Assembly: GCF_014164785.1 (NCBI RefSeq)
Contig: NZ_JACJFN010000002.1
Coordinates: 248,001-312,000 of the forward strand
DNA: 64,000 nt
From: Aquipseudomonas guryensis
GTDB lineage: Bacteria > Pseudomonadota > Gammaproteobacteria > Pseudomonadales > Pseudomonadaceae
Direction: 5' to 3'
Shown in pieces: positions 1-10,124 of this stretch. Each line of letters opens with the position of its first letter. Within the stretch, counting starts at the first letter, position 1. The translations under genes were made by a program, and so were the position numbers. The notes beneath the pieces are model-generated. The model was not told the DNA's origin and searched no databases. It saw nothing but the letters and a program-made list of their open reading frames with translations.

Positions 1-1
1 C

Positions 2-610
2 GAAGCGCCGATGCCGAGCGCGGAACACCCACAGATCGAGGTCGATCTGCAGAACTTCCAGCGCCTGCTGGCCGATACCTACTTCAAGACCATCGCCGAC
101 TCGCTGAAGTGGCACGCGCCCAATCACCTGCTGCTCGGTGGCCGTTTTGCCATCACCACGCCCGAAGCGATTGCCGCCTGCGCGCAGTACTGCGATGTGG
201 TCAGCTTCAACTTCTACACCCGCGAGCCGCAGCATGGTTATGACTTCGCGGTGCTGCGCGCGCTGGACAAGCCTTTGCTGATCAGCGAATTCCATTTCGG
301 CTCGCGTGATCGCGGGCCGTTCTGGGGTGGGGTCAGCGAGGTGTACAAGGAAGAGGAACGTGGCCCGGCTTACGCCCACTTCCTCGACAAGGCTCTGCAA
401 GAGCCGAGCATTGTCGGTGTGCACTGGTTCCAGTACCTCGACCAACCGGCCAGCGGTCGCCTGCTCGATGGCGAGAATGGCCACCTTGGCCTGCTCGGCA
501 TCACCGATCGGCCCTGGCAGGGCTTTGTCGAGGCGGTGCGCAAGGTCAATCTGCAGGTGCCAGGCAAGGTGCTGAAGTCGACCCAGCAGCCGGCGGCAAC
601 GCAACCCTGA
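2..610 (+). CDS. Glycoside hydrolase-like protein, C-terminal part (5' end outside window)
   Basis: The reading frame is open to the left edge of the window, so the ATG at 11 is probably internal and only the last ~202 residues are seen. The fragment reads like the C-terminal half of a (beta/alpha)8 glycosidase of the GH42/beta-agarase type. It has the strand DVVSFNFYTREP and then PLLISEFHFGS, where the Glu after IS sits where clan GH-A enzymes carry their catalytic nucleophile, followed by a conserved Trp-Phe-Gln stretch (VHWFQYLDQP). Substrate cannot be told from this part. The downstream neighbour begins about 100 bases later and has its own start signals. Confidence 0.6.
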   Translation, partial: EAPMPSAEHPQIEVDLQNFQRLLADTYFKTIADSLKWHAPNHLLLGGRFAITTPEAIAACAQYCDVVSFNFYTREPQHGYDFAVLRALDKPLLISEFHFGSRDRGPFWGGVSEVYKEEERGPAYAHFLDKALQEPSIVGVHWFQYLDQPASGRLLDGENGHLGLLGITDRPWQGFVEAVRKVNLQVPGKVLKSTQQPAATQP

Positions 611-713
611 GCTGCACCGTTGGTCTAACAGTCAGTCTTGGGCAAATAGCCAGGATTCACAGGAGCGCCTGGTACTGGAACAATGCCGGCCAGGTTGACC
701 GAGGAGTATCAGG

Positions 714-1859
714 TTGCAAGTCCAGGGCTATTTCGACCTGCGTTTCGAAACGCTGAAAGAGGCGTTCGGCGAGCTATTCAGTGATATCCAGGAGCGCGGC
801 GCCGCGCTCTGCGTGCAGATTGGCGGGGAAACCGTGGTCGATCTATGGGCCGGTGTGGCCGACAAGGACGGCGAGCAGGCCTGGCACAGCGACACCATCC
901 TCAACCTGTTTTCCTGCACCAAACCCTTCGCTGCCGTCGCAGCCCTGCAACTGGTCGGCGAGGGCAAGCTCGATCTGGATGCGCCGGTGGCGCATTACTG
1001 GCCCGAGTTTGCCGCCGCGGGCAAGGAGCGCATCACCCCGCGTCAGCTGCTGGCGCATACCGCGGGTTTGCCGGCCCTGCGCGAGATGCTGCCGGCCGAG
1101 GCGCTGTATGACTGGCAGCAGATGATCACGGCCCTGGCCAGCGAGCAGCCCTGGTGGGAACCCGGCACGGGCCATGGCTATGCCGCCATCACCTACGGAT
1201 GGCTTATCGGCGAGCTTCTGCGGCGGATTGACGGGCGTGGCCCGGGCGAATCGATCGTGGCGCGTATCGCCAAGCCGCTGGGCCTGGACTTTCATGTCGG
1301 CCTGGCCGACAGCGAATTCGAGCGCGTAGCGCATATCGCCCGCAAGAAGGGCGAGATGGGCGATGCCGCGGCGCAGCGCCTGTTGCGTTGCATGATGAGC
1401 GAACCGGCGTCCATGAGTACGCGCGCGTTCGCCAACCCGCCGTCTATCCTCACCAGCACCAATAAGCCGGAATGGCGGCGCATGCAGCAGCCGGCGGCCA
1501 ATGGCCACGGCAATGCGCGGGCACTGGCCGGCTTCTATGCGGGTCTGCTCGATGGGCGCCTGCTCGAGGCCGAGCAGCTCAATGAAATGACCCGCGAGCA
1601 TGCCTGTGGCGAGGACAAGACTTTGCTCACTCGCACCCGTTTTGGCCTGGGCTGCATGCTCGATCAGGCGGACGTGGCCAATGCCACCTATGGCCTGGGG
1701 CGCAAGGCGTTCGGTCATCCGGGGGCGGGTGGTTCGGTAGGCTTTGCCGACCCGCAGCGCGATATCGCGTTCGGTTTTGTTACCAACAGCCTTGGCCCCT
1801 ATGTATTGATGGACCCGCGTGCGCAGAAACTGGCGCGTGCGCTGGCTCAATGTCTTTGA
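714..1859 (+). CDS. Serine hydrolase of the beta-lactamase/EstB esterase family
   Basis: This 381-residue protein has the class C beta-lactamase/D,D-peptidase fold signatures: S67-C-T-K70 (SxxK nucleophile and base), a Tyr in HGYAAITYGW near residue 156 as the second base, and a late HPGAGGS motif in place of the KTG box. Proteins with this set are usually cytoplasmic carboxylesterases rather than antibiotic-hydrolysing enzymes, and there is no signal peptide. The chosen start is a TTG at 714 with a GAGGAG ribosome site at 701-706. The stop lies just before the lipoprotein gene downstream, so the two may be co-transcribed. The natural ester substrate is unknown. Confidence 0.8.
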   Translation: MQVQGYFDLRFETLKEAFGELFSDIQERGAALCVQIGGETVVDLWAGVADKDGEQAWHSDTILNLFSCTKPFAAVAALQLVGEGKLDLDAPVAHYWPEFAAAGKERITPRQLLAHTAGLPALREMLPAEALYDWQQMITALASEQPWWEPGTGHGYAAITYGWLIGELLRRIDGRGPGESIVARIAKPLGLDFHVGLADSEFERVAHIARKKGEMGDAAAQRLLRCMMSEPASMSTRAFANPPSILTSTNKPEWRRMQQPAANGHGNARALAGFYAGLLDGRLLEAEQLNEMTREHACGEDKTLLTRTRFGLGCMLDQADVANATYGLGRKAFGHPGAGGSVGFADPQRDIAFGFVTNSLGPYVLMDPRAQKLARALAQCL

Positions 1860-1882
1860 ACCCTGTTTTGTGGAAGGTCGAA

Positions 1883-2581
1883 ATGCGTAAAAATTCTCTG
1901 GCCCTGCTGTTCTGCTTCAGCCTTGCTGCCTGTGCCGGTTCTGCCGACAAGGCCGGTGACTCCGCTTCCACCAGCAACAGCTGGTGGCCCTTCAGTTCGG
2001 CAGAAAAGAGTACGGCCAAGGCCAAAACGGCGGCGCCGAAGATCGACCACCAGCTCACCGATGCCTGGCTGGACGAATACGAGCCGCGCCTGCGCGAGGC
2101 GCTGAAAGGCAGCAAGATGCAGCTGGAACGGCAGAAGAACGTGCTGGTGGTTACGGCCCCGGTGGACAGTTCGTTCAATCCGGATCGCCCGAGCATGCTG
2201 ATGCCGGCGGTGCTCGGTCCTTTCACCCGGGTGGCCAAGATTCTCGAGAAAGACTCGCGCACTGCCGTACTGATCCTTGGTCACGCCGACAGCAAGGGCC
2301 AGGTCGAAGACAACCGCAAACTCAGTGAAGACCGTGCCAAGGCCGTAGCTTCGATCTTCCGTCTCAGTGGCCTGCAGCGTGATCGTCTGCTGCTCAAGGG
2401 CGTAGGCTCGAACATGCCGCGCGCCGCCAACGACAGCAACGAAGGCCGTGCCCTGAACCGCCGTGTGGAAATCGTCCTGACGCCCAAGCCGACCCTTGTC
2501 GCCTTGCTGGCCAAGTACAACCAGCCTGCTGTTCCGAGCAAGACTGTCGCAGATCAAACTACCAAGGTTGCGGCGGAATAA
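1883..2581 (+). CDS. OmpA-family peptidoglycan-binding lipoprotein
   Basis: The protein has a lipoprotein signal ending in the lipobox LAAC (Cys17), and Ala at +2 predicts sorting to the outer membrane. The C-terminal half (about residues 90-210) is an OmpA-like domain with the peptidoglycan-binding signature [12 protein letters not shown] and a typical ending NRRVEIVL. The frame also allows an ATG at 1850 overlapping the previous gene, but that would put 11 residues ahead of a perfect signal peptide, so 1883 is preferred. It probably tethers the outer membrane to the wall. It is followed closely by pdxH, as in other Pseudomonas. Confidence 0.82.
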   Translation: MRKNSLALLFCFSLAACAGSADKAGDSASTSNSWWPFSSAEKSTAKAKTAAPKIDHQLTDAWLDEYEPRLREALKGSKMQLERQKNVLVVTAPVDSSFNPDRPSMLMPAVLGPFTRVAKILEKDSRTAVLILGHADSKGQVEDNRKLSEDRAKAVASIFRLSGLQRDRLLLKGVGSNMPRAANDSNEGRALNRRVEIVLTPKPTLVALLAKYNQPAVPSKTVADQTTKVAAE

Positions 2582-2609
2582 ACTGGGCCATCATTCCAAG
2601 GAGAGTCCC

Positions 2610-3257
2610 ATGGCCCAGTCCCTTGCCGATATGCGCCGCGATTACACGCGCGATGGCCTCAGTGAAACACAGGCCCCGGCCGAGCCGTTCAGCCTGTTTC
2701 GCCAATGGTTTGCCGATGCGGTGAAGACCGAGCAGTTGCCGGTTGAGCCGAATGCCATGACCCTGGCCACGGTCGATGAAGAAGGTCGTCCGCATTGCCG
2801 GGTTCTGCTGCTAAAGGGCCTGGACGAGCACGGCTTCACCTTCTTCAGCAATTACGACAGCGCCAAGGGTGAGCAGCTCGCGGCTCGTCCGTTTGCCGCC
2901 ATGACCTTCTTCTGGCCCAGCCTGGAGCGCCAGGTGCGCATCGAAGGGCGGGTGGAGAAGGTCAGTGCCGAGGAATCCGATGCCTACTTCCAGGTGCGCC
3001 CGCTGGGTAGTCGCCTGGGTGCCTGGGCCTCGCCGCAGAGTCGGGTGATTGCCGATCGCGCCGAGCTGGAAGGCCTGCTCGCGGAAACCGAGCGCCGTTT
3101 CCTCGATAGCGCCCCGCATTGCCCGCCGCACTGGGGCGGCTATCGCCTGTTGCCCGAGCGCATCGAGTTCTGGCAGGGCCGGGCCAGTCGCCTGCACGAC
3201 CGTCTCAACTATCGCCTGCTGAACGACGCCTGGCAGCGCGAGCGTCTCGCGCCCTGA
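2610..3257 (+). CDS. pdxH: Pyridoxine/pyridoxamine 5'-phosphate oxidase
   Basis: FMN-dependent oxidase making pyridoxal 5'-phosphate from PNP or PMP, the last step of vitamin B6 synthesis and salvage. The 215-residue length is normal. Diagnostic stretches are [16 protein letters not shown] near residue 45, the FMN-binding segment around RVLLLKG and [10 protein letters not shown], and the C-terminal signature [13 protein letters not shown]. The start at 2610 is fixed by an AAGGAGA site at 2598-2604; an upstream in-frame start lies inside the previous gene and is unlikely. The protein is cytosolic. Confidence 0.96.
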   Translation: MAQSLADMRRDYTRDGLSETQAPAEPFSLFRQWFADAVKTEQLPVEPNAMTLATVDEEGRPHCRVLLLKGLDEHGFTFFSNYDSAKGEQLAARPFAAMTFFWPSLERQVRIEGRVEKVSAEESDAYFQVRPLGSRLGAWASPQSRVIADRAELEGLLAETERRFLDSAPHCPPHWGGYRLLPERIEFWQGRASRLHDRLNYRLLNDAWQRERLAP

Positions 3258-3285
3258 ACCGCGTCCTGCACCTGGCGCGGCAGCC

Positions 3286-4425
3286 ATGAAGATCGTTATC
3301 GCTCCCGACTCTTTCAAGGAGAGTCTCGGCGCCGCCGCAGTGGCTGAGGCGATTGCTCGCGGCTGGCGACAGGTGTTTCCGCAGGCCGAGATCATTCTGC
3401 TGCCTATGGCCGATGGTGGCGAGGGCACGGTCGATGCGCTGCTCGCCGCAGTCGGTGGCGAACGCCGCGAGTGCCAGGTGCGTGGTCCGCTCGGCACGCC
3501 GGTGCGCGCGCACTGGGGCTGGCTGGACAACGCCACTGCAGTGCTCGAAATGGCCGCCGCCAGTGGCCTGCACTGGGTCGCGCCCGCCCAGCGCGATGCT
3601 ACCCGTACCGGTACTTACGGAACCGGTGAACTGATCCGCCAGGCCCTGGATGCGGGCGCCACGCGGATCATTCTCGGTCTGGGTGGCAGTGCCACTAACG
3701 ATGGCGGTGCCGGTCTGCTGCAGGCGCTGGGTGTGCGCTTGCTCGATCGTCACGGCGCCGAACTGGCACCCGGCGGTGTGGCGCTGGCCGGGCTGGTTCG
3801 CCTGGATATCAGTGGCCTCGACCCACGCTTGCAGCACGTGCGGGTCGAGGTGGCGGCCGATGTCGACAACCCGCTGTGTGGCCCGCGTGGCGCCTCCCGG
3901 GTATTCGGCCCGCAGAAGGGAGCCAGTCCGGCTCAGGTGGAACGGCTCGACGCCGCACTGGCGCACTATGCGCAGTGTGTCGCCGCAATCCTGGGTGAGG
4001 ATCACCGCGACTCTCCGGGTGTCGGTGCGGCGGGTGGGGTGGGCTTTGCCTGCAAGGCTTTCCTGCACGCGAGCTTTCGTCCTGGCATCGAACTGGTGGC
4101 CGAGCTGTCTGGCCTGGCGCAAGCGCTGCAAGGGGCCGATCTGCTGATTACCGGCGAAGGCCGCCTGGATGCGCAGAGCCTGCACGGCAAGACCCCGGTT
4201 GGCGTTGCCCGCATCGCCCAGGCTGCCGGGGTGCCGGTGATCGCCCTGGCGGGTAGCCTGGGTGAGGATTATCAGGCGCTTTATGGTGCCGGCATTGCCG
4301 CCGCATTCAGTCTTACGCCAGGGCCGCTCAGTCTGGAGCAGGCCTGCAGCGAGGCAGCAGAGCAACTGGAAGCGCGCAGTGTCGATCTGGCCCGCCTGTG
4401 GCGCCTGGCTCAGGCGGCGCGGTAG
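3286..4425 (+). CDS. Glycerate kinase (GarK/GlxK family)
   Basis: A 379-residue member of glycerate kinase family 1, which phosphorylates D-glycerate with ATP, usually to 2-phosphoglycerate. It starts with the family signature KIVIAPDSFKESL. It also has ADGGEGTVDAL near residue 45, a glycine-rich GLGGSATNDGGAG segment near residue 130 and TGEGRLDAQSLHGK near residue 290. It starts 28 bases after pdxH on the same strand. No hydroxypyruvate reductase or tartronate semialdehyde gene is adjacent, so the source of glycerate cannot be read from context. Its 3' end overlaps the opposite-strand small gene by 16 bases. Confidence 0.93.
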   Translation: MKIVIAPDSFKESLGAAAVAEAIARGWRQVFPQAEIILLPMADGGEGTVDALLAAVGGERRECQVRGPLGTPVRAHWGWLDNATAVLEMAAASGLHWVAPAQRDATRTGTYGTGELIRQALDAGATRIILGLGGSATNDGGAGLLQALGVRLLDRHGAELAPGGVALAGLVRLDISGLDPRLQHVRVEVAADVDNPLCGPRGASRVFGPQKGASPAQVERLDAALAHYAQCVAAILGEDHRDSPGVGAAGGVGFACKAFLHASFRPGIELVAELSGLAQALQGADLLITGEGRLDAQSLHGKTPVGVARIAQAAGVPVIALAGSLGEDYQALYGAGIAAAFSLTPGPLSLEQACSEAAEQLEARSVDLARLWRLAQAAR

Positions 4426-4646
4426 GTGTCGGCGGCTTGCTGCAGCCAGGCGGGTAGATCACGGCACTTGATGCCGGCGGTCTTGGCTTCGGCCAGGCGC
4501 TCGAGCATATAGGCGCGCTTGGCTGGATCGCCGTCGGCCAGCGATAACGCCAGGTCACGATCCATCCAGCGCTTGATGCGCACGTACAGCCACCAGTGAA
4601 AATACAGGCCGGCGGCCGTGGTAATGACGATGATGAAATAATCCAT
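4410..4646 (-). CDS. Small single-pass membrane protein, unknown function
   Basis: A 78-residue protein with one N-terminal hydrophobic helix (residues ~3-22, with aromatic residues HWWLY at its end) followed by a charged, helical cytoplasmic-looking tail containing repeated acidic and basic pairs. No recognisable domain. It converges on the glycerate kinase gene and overlaps its stop by 16 bases. The plausible start and gene-like composition argue it is real, but no function can be assigned. Confidence 0.6.
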   Translation of the reverse strand: MDYFIIVITTAAGLYFHWWLYVRIKRWMDRDLALSLADGDPAKRAYMLERLAEAKTAGIKCRDLPAWLQQAADTYRAA

Positions 4647-4806
4647 GGCAAATCCTGTGCTATTGCTGGCTTTACCCTAATCAATCAGTGCGCCGCCGGG
4701 AATCGGACCTATTGTCGCGACCATCCTCTATATTCAGAGCAGGGCAGCGGTGACAGAGCGCAATGGGCGCGGTCTAATGTTCACTGTCTTACACGGAGAG
4801 AACCCA

Positions 4807-5271
4807 ATGCGTAAATCCATGCTGTTGACTGCAACCTTCACCGCTCTGGCTCTGACGTTGGGCGGCTGTGCCTCCAACCTCAGTGGCGATAGCTACAGCC
4901 GCGACGAAGCGCGCAAGGTGCAGACCGTGCGCATGGGCACCATCGAGTCGCTGCGCCCGGTGAAGATCGAAGGCACCAAGACGCCAATCGGCGCCGGCGC
5001 CGGTGCCGTGGTGGGTGGCGTGGCCGGCAGCACTGTCGGCGGTGGCCGCGGTTCGGTGGTGGCCGCGGTGATTGGCGCCGTGGCTGGCGGCCTGCTCGGT
5101 TCCATGACCGAAGAAGGTCTGACCCGTACCCAGGGCGTGGAAATCACCGTGCGTGAAGACGACGGCACCCTGCGCGCCTACGTGCAGCAAGTGCAGGAGA
5201 ACGAGATTTTTCGCGTTGGTGAGCGTGTACGCATCATGACCGTCGACGGCACTAGCCGCGTCGCTCACTGA
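4807..5271 (+). CDS. SlyB/17-kDa-antigen-type outer membrane lipoprotein with glycine zipper
   Basis: The 154-residue product begins with a lipoprotein signal ending LGGC (Cys21). The middle (about residues 60-100) is a glycine-zipper double hairpin made of GxxxG repeats (GAGAGAVVGGVAG and later GAVAGGLLGS), the hallmark of the SlyB/Pcp/Rickettsia 17-kDa antigen family, followed by a small beta domain. Such proteins sit in the outer membrane and help keep it intact under stress. The start at 4807 has a GGAGAG site at 4795-4800. A strong intrinsic terminator follows directly. Confidence 0.85.
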   Translation: MRKSMLLTATFTALALTLGGCASNLSGDSYSRDEARKVQTVRMGTIESLRPVKIEGTKTPIGAGAGAVVGGVAGSTVGGGRGSVVAAVIGAVAGGLLGSMTEEGLTRTQGVEITVREDDGTLRAYVQQVQENEIFRVGERVRIMTVDGTSRVAH

Positions 5272-5277
5272 TAGCCA

Positions 5278-5303
5278 AACGGCCCGATATTTTTCGGGCC
5301 GTT
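5278..5303 (+). terminator. Rho-independent terminator after SlyB-like gene
   Basis: Ten-base perfect arms AACGGCCCGA (5278-5287) and TCGGGCCGTT (5294-5303) enclose the loop TATTTT, six bases past the lipoprotein stop. It separates that gene from the antiporter operon. The ~190 bases from here to 5498 are AT-rich around 5335-5360 and should hold the antiporter promoter, but no convincing -35/-10 pair was found. Confidence 0.85.
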
Positions 5304-5497
5304 TCACTAGTGGCTCTATCAGTCTCTAGTGTTTAGATAAATTTTAGTAATAATTCATCCATGACTTGCCCCCTGTGGTTATGGATAATCGGCGACTAGT
5401 TTTGCGCTGAAGGCGCAGAGGCGTTCAGGACGATTGGTTCTGCGCAGGCATCGCCGGCACCCGGCGGGCCGCTGCAGGCCTGCTGTGGGGAGAGTCA

Positions 5498-8293
5498 ATG
5501 GAGCTGTTGCTCATCGTCGGATTGCCGTTTCTCGGCGCCTTGCTTCCCGTCCTGTTCGAGCGCCATGGCCGTCTGGCCTGTAGCATGGCCACTGCTCTGG
5601 CACCGCTGCTCGCCCTGAGTTGGCTGCTGTGGCTGGCCCCGCAGGTATTCGCCGGCGAGGTGCTGCTGGTGAGTCAGCCTTGGCTGCCACAGCTGGGTTT
5701 CAATCTGTCGCTGCGCCTGGATGGCCTGGCCTTGCTGTTTGCCCTGCTGATCCTCGGCATCGGCCTGCTGGTCATCCTCTACGCCCGCTACTACCTCTCC
5801 GAGCGCGAGCCGATCGGCCGCTTCTTCAGCTACCTACTGCTGTTCATGGGCGCCATGCTCGGCGTGGTGCTGTCGGAAAACCTGCTGTTGATGCTTACCT
5901 TCTGGGAGCTGACCAGCCTGTCGTCGTTCCTCCTGATCGGCTTCTGGGGGGAGCGCAGCGACGCCCGCAAGGGCGCGCGCATGGCCCTGGCGGTGACCGG
6001 CGGCGGTGGCTTGGCCTTGCTTGCCGGTATCCTGCTGATAGGCCACATGGTCGGCAGTTTCGAGCTGAGCACAGTGCTGGCCAGCGGCGATCTGATCCGC
6101 GCCCACGCGCTCTATCCCGTGGCGCTGGTACTGGTGCTGCTGGGGGCCTTCACCAAATCGGCGCAGTTTCCCTTCCATTTCTGGCTGCCTCACGCGATGG
6201 CTGCACCGACTCCGGTGTCGGCCTATCTGCACTCGGCGACCATGGTCAAGGCCGGAGTGTTCCTCCTCGCACGGCTGTATCCAGCGTTGTCCGGCTCAGA
6301 CCTGTGGTTCTACCTGGTCAGCCTCGCTGGCTTGGCGACCCTATTGCTGGGCGCATTCATGGCGCTGTTCCAGCACGACCTCAAGGGTTTGCTAGCGTAC
6401 TCGACCATCAGCCACCTGGGTCTGATCACCCTGCTGTTTGGCCTCGACTCACCGCTTTCCAACGTCGCTGCGGTGTTCCACATCATCAACCACGCGACCT
6501 TCAAGGCTTCGTTGTTCATGGCGGCGGGGATCATCGACCATGAGACCGGCAGCCGCGACATGCGCCGCATCAATGGCATGTGGAAGTACCTGCCGCACAC
6601 CGCAGTGCTGGCCATGGTGGCGTCCTCGGCGATGGCTGGGGTGCCGCTGCTTAATGGCTTTCTGAGCAAGGAGATGTTTTTTGGCGAGGCGCTGCAGCAG
6701 GCCCAGCTGGGTAGCTTCAACTGGGTGATCCCGGCAGCCGCAGTGCTGGCCGGGGTGTTCTCGGTGGCCTACTCGCTGCGCTTCGTGCACGACGTGTTCT
6801 TTAATGGCGAGCCAGTCAACCTGCCCAAGTTCCCGCCCCACGAGCCGCCGCGTTACATGAAAGTGCCAGTTGAGATCCTGGTGTTTCTCTGCCTGCTGGT
6901 CGGCATGTTGCCTGGCTACACCGTGGCACCGCTGCTGGCGGTGGCGGCGCAGGCCAGTCTGGGCGGCACGCTGCCGGCCTATGACCTGGCGGTCTGGCAC
7001 GGCCTCAATCTGCCGCTACTGATGAGCTGCGTGGCACTGCTGGGCGGCATCCTCGTGTATGTCTGCCGCCAGCCGCTGTTCCGCTGGTATGCCGGTCTGC
7101 CGGAAGTGGATGCCAAGCTGATTTTCGAGCAGCAGGTACAGCGGGTCACGGCCTTCGCCCGTTGGCTGACCGGCTTGCTGGAAAATGGCTCGCAGCAGCG
7201 CTACCTGGCGCTGCTGCTGGGCAGCGCTCTGGTAGTGAGCGGCGTCGCTCTGGCGCCCCTGGCGCAGTTGGGTGGCGATCGGGTACTGACGCCGCTGGAT
7301 GGCATCACCGCCCTAGGGCTGGTGCTGCTGGCGGCCAGTGGCGTGCTGACCGCGATCTTCCATCGCCAGCGCCTGGTCGCGCTGCTGATCCTCGGCGTCG
7401 GTGGCATGCTGGTGGCGTTGGCCTTCGCCCGTTTTTCCGCACCGGACCTGGCGCTGACCCAGCTGGTGGTCGAGCTGGTGACCCTGGTGCTGCTGGTGCT
7501 GGCACTGTATTACCTGCCGTCGCGCACGCCGGAGGAAAGCTCCAGCCTGCGCGGTCTGCGCGACTTCATCCTGGCCGGCGGCTGTGGGGTGATGGTGGCC
7601 TTGCTGGCATATGGCGTGCTGACCCGGCCCTATGCCGGGATTGCCGAGTTCTTCCTGGCCAATAGCGTCAGTGGCGGCGGTGGCACCAACGTGGTCAATG
7701 TGATTCTGGTCGACTTCCGCGGCTTCGATACCCTGGGCGAGATCACCGTGCTGGCGATTGCCGCGGTGGGCATCGTCGCCATGCTCAATGGCCTACATCT
7801 GCGCAATCCGACCTGCGACCCGCAAGGGCGGCGTTGGGCCTGGGCCAAGTACCCGCTGATCCTCAAGACCCTGTCGCGCCTGCTGCTGCCGCTGGCAATT
7901 CTGATCTCGGTGTTCATCTTCCTGCGAGGGCACAACCTGCCGGGTGGCGGCTTCATCGCCGGGCTGATCACCGCGGTGGCGCTGATCCTGCAATTCATTG
8001 CCAATGGCGTAGCCTGGGTCGAGGAGCGTCTGCCGCTCAACTACCAGCGCATGGCTGGCCTCGGCGTGTTGCTCGCCGGGCTCACCGGGCTGGGCAGCTG
8101 GGCCTTCGGCCGGCCGTTCCTGACCACCGCGTTCGGCCACTTCGAACTGCCGCTGGTGGGCGAGTTCGAACTGGCCACGGCCATGCTGTTCGATCTCGGC
8201 GTGTTTTTCACGGTGGTGGGCGCCACGCTGCTGATCCTGGTCAACCTGGGGCGGGTCAGCCTAGCCCCGCCTGCCAGCGAGGAGATTCACTGA
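5498..8293 (+). CDS. mrpA: Mrp/Sha monovalent cation/H+ antiporter subunit A (A-B fusion)
   Basis: Large (931 residues), almost entirely hydrophobic subunit related to NuoL of complex I. The proton-pumping core is marked by [19 protein letters not shown] (near residue 130) and by [30 protein letters not shown] (near residues 228-257, written here in two overlapping parts in the family signature). The C-terminal ~150 residues ([19 protein letters not shown] onward) are the MrpB domain, so A and B are fused, as in other Pseudomonas sha/pha operons with six genes. The complex exchanges Na+ (or K+/Li+) for H+ across the inner membrane. An AGGAGAG-like site (GGGGAGAG) precedes the ATG. Confidence 0.95.
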   Translation: MELLLIVGLPFLGALLPVLFERHGRLACSMATALAPLLALSWLLWLAPQVFAGEVLLVSQPWLPQLGFNLSLRLDGLALLFALLILGIGLLVILYARYYLSEREPIGRFFSYLLLFMGAMLGVVLSENLLLMLTFWELTSLSSFLLIGFWGERSDARKGARMALAVTGGGGLALLAGILLIGHMVGSFELSTVLASGDLIRAHALYPVALVLVLLGAFTKSAQFPFHFWLPHAMAAPTPVSAYLHSATMVKAGVFLLARLYPALSGSDLWFYLVSLAGLATLLLGAFMALFQHDLKGLLAYSTISHLGLITLLFGLDSPLSNVAAVFHIINHATFKASLFMAAGIIDHETGSRDMRRINGMWKYLPHTAVLAMVASSAMAGVPLLNGFLSKEMFFGEALQQAQLGSFNWVIPAAAVLAGVFSVAYSLRFVHDVFFNGEPVNLPKFPPHEPPRYMKVPVEILVFLCLLVGMLPGYTVAPLLAVAAQASLGGTLPAYDLAVWHGLNLPLLMSCVALLGGILVYVCRQPLFRWYAGLPEVDAKLIFEQQVQRVTAFARWLTGLLENGSQQRYLALLLGSALVVSGVALAPLAQLGGDRVLTPLDGITALGLVLLAASGVLTAIFHRQRLVALLILGVGGMLVALAFARFSAPDLALTQLVVELVTLVLLVLALYYLPSRTPEESSSLRGLRDFILAGGCGVMVALLAYGVLTRPYAGIAEFFLANSVSGGGGTNVVNVILVDFRGFDTLGEITVLAIAAVGIVAMLNGLHLRNPTCDPQGRRWAWAKYPLILKTLSRLLLPLAILISVFIFLRGHNLPGGGFIAGLITAVALILQFIANGVAWVEERLPLNYQRMAGLGVLLAGLTGLGSWAFGRPFLTTAFGHFELPLVGEFELATAMLFDLGVFFTVVGATLLILVNLGRVSLAPPASEEIH

Positions 8294-8628
8294 TGGAGGC
8301 GCTGTTTGCCGTGACCCTGGGCCTGCTCACCGCCAGCGGCGTGTACCTGTTGCTGCGCGCGCGCACCTTTGCCGTAGTGCTGGGGCTGACGTTGCTGTCC
8401 TATGCGGTCAACCTGTTCCTGTTCGCCATGGGCCGTCTGAGCGGCTCGCCGGCGGTGCTGGGGCAGGGTGGCGTTCCGGCCGATCCGGTGCCGCAGGCGC
8501 TGGTGCTCACCGCCATCGTCATTGGCTTCGCCATGACCGCGTTCCTGGTGGTGTTGGCCCTGCGTGGCGTTGCCGACCTGGGTAATGACCATGTCGACGG
8601 GCAGCCGGATGAGGAGGCGCCACGGTGA
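8293..8628 (+). CDS. mrpC: Mrp/Sha antiporter subunit C (NuoK-like)
   Basis: A 111-residue, three-helix membrane protein. The stretch YAVNLFLFAMG and the following DPVPQALVLTAIVIGFA are the NuoK/MrpC family signature, including the DPLPQALVLTAIVI core. It begins at ATG 8293, sharing TGATG with the end of subunit A, which fixes translational coupling. It forms part of the membrane ion path together with A and D. Confidence 0.95.
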   Translation: MEALFAVTLGLLTASGVYLLLRARTFAVVLGLTLLSYAVNLFLFAMGRLSGSPAVLGQGGVPADPVPQALVLTAIVIGFAMTAFLVVLALRGVADLGNDHVDGQPDEEAPR

Positions 8629-10124
8629 GTCACTGGCTGATCCTGCCCATCCTGCTGCCGCTGTTCTGTGGCGGCCTGCTGCTGGTGCTGCCGTCCTACG
8701 AGCGGGTCAAGCGCGGCCTGTCGGTGCTCGCCACCCTGGCCCTGTTGCCGCTGAGCTTGGCCCTGCTGGTTCAGGCCGATAGCGGCCCCTTGCAGGTCTA
8801 TGCGTTGGGTGACTGGCGTCCGCCGTTCGGTATCGTGCTGGTGCTCGATCGCCTGGCCGCGCTGATGCTGTTGGCCACTGCGGTGCTGGCCAGCGCCGCA
8901 GTGCTGTACGCGGTGCGCGGCGATGACCGCGCCGGGCCGCGTTTCCATGCGTTGTTCCAGTTCCAGTTGCTCGGGGTCAACGGTGCCTTCCTTACCGGCG
9001 ACCTGTTCAACCTGTTCGTGTTCTTCGAAATTCTGCTGATTGCCTCCTACGCCCTGCTGCTGCATGGCGGCGGCGCGCAGCGGGTGAGGGCAGGGCTGCA
9101 TTACGTGGTGCTCAACCTGTGTGGTTCGGCGCTGTTCCTGATTGCGGTCGGTACGCTCTATGGCCTGACCGGCACCCTGAATATGGCCGATCTGTCCGTG
9201 CAGGTGGCTGCCGCGACGGCCGATACGGCGCCGCTGCTGGCCGCGGCAGGGTTGCTCCTGCTGCTGGTGTTCGCCCTCAAGGCGGCGCTGCTGCCGCTGT
9301 ACTTCTGGTTGCCGCGCGCCTATGCGGTGGCCGGGGCACCGGTGGCGGCGCTGTTCGCGATCATGACCAAGGTTGGTATCTACGCGATCCTGCGCGTGTA
9401 TACGCAGGTGTTCGGCGACGCTGCTGGCCTGCTGGCCAACCTGGCTCAGGCCTGGCTGTGGCCAATGGCGCTGGCGAGCGTGCTGCTGGGGGCGTGCGGT
9501 GCACTGGCGGCGCGTACCCTGCAGAGCCTGCTGGCCTACCTGGTGGTGGTGTCTGCCGGCACGCTGCTGGCAGTCATCGCCCTGGGCACGATCGAGGCAC
9601 AGGCGGCGGCGCTGTTTTACCTGCTGCACAGCACCTGGGTCGCCGGCGGCCTGTTTCTGTTCGCCGACCTGCTGGCGCGCCAGCGTGGCGACCAGGCCGG
9701 CGAGCTGGTGCAGGGCCCCGCGCTGGAACATCCGATGCTGCTCGGCGCGCTGTTCTTCTTCGGCGCGATTGCGGTGGTCGGTCTGCCACCCTTGTCCGGT
9801 TTCTTCGCCAAGCTGCTGTTGCTCCAGGCGGTGCCGCCCGGTGGTTCGGCGCTGGCCTTGTGGAGCGTGTTGCTGGGGGCGGGCTTGTGCACCCTGGTGG
9901 CGCTCAGTCGTGCCGGTAGCACGCTGTTCTGGCGGGTCGGACGCAGTACCCTGGACAGCGCCGAGCTGGATCGCGGGCGCCTGCTCGTGACCCTGTTGCT
10001 GCTGGCCTGCAGCCTGCTTCTGGTCGTGCTGGCCGCGCCGCTGATCGACTACACCAAGGCTGCCGCAGCCCAGCTGCATGACATCGCCCAGTACCGGGCC
10101 ATTCTCGCGGAGGGTGCACCATGA
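8625..10124 (+). CDS. mrpD: Mrp/Sha antiporter subunit D (NuoM/N-like)
   Basis: A 499-residue polytopic protein of the proton-conducting membrane transporter family. The conserved segment FALKAALLPLYFWLPRAY near residue 215 carries the Lys and the FWLPRAY motif that MrpD shares with NuoM/NuoN, and NLFVFFEILLIASYALL near residue 128 carries the key membrane Glu. The GTG start at 8625 overlaps the subunit C stop by four bases (GTGA) and is preceded by GAGGAGG at 8611. Subunits A and D together make up the two antiporter-like modules. Confidence 0.95.
   Translation: MSHWLILPILLPLFCGGLLLVLPSYERVKRGLSVLATLALLPLSLALLVQADSGPLQVYALGDWRPPFGIVLVLDRLAALMLLATAVLASAAVLYAVRGDDRAGPRFHALFQFQLLGVNGAFLTGDLFNLFVFFEILLIASYALLLHGGGAQRVRAGLHYVVLNLCGSALFLIAVGTLYGLTGTLNMADLSVQVAAATADTAPLLAAAGLLLLLVFALKAALLPLYFWLPRAYAVAGAPVAALFAIMTKVGIYAILRVYTQVFGDAAGLLANLAQAWLWPMALASVLLGACGALAARTLQSLLAYLVVVSAGTLLAVIALGTIEAQAAALFYLLHSTWVAGGLFLFADLLARQRGDQAGELVQGPALEHPMLLGALFFFGAIAVVGLPPLSGFFAKLLLLQAVPPGGSALALWSVLLGAGLCTLVALSRAGSTLFWRVGRSTLDSAELDRGRLLVTLLLLACSLLLVVLAAPLIDYTKAAAAQLHDIAQYRAILAEGAP

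Noticed and set aside
1850..1882. Upstream start for the OmpA-like lipoprotein
   Set aside because: Would place 11 residues before a complete lipoprotein signal; start moved to 1883.
4646..4806. Promoter TTGTCG...TATATT upstream of the SlyB-like gene
   Set aside because: The spacer is only 11 bases, too short for a sigma70 promoter; no alternative pair was convincing.
8400..10079. 559-residue minus-strand open frame opposite mrpC/mrpD
   Set aside because: It is a Gln/His-rich shadow of the strongly supported MrpC and MrpD genes, with no domain and composition forced by high GC in the antisense frame.
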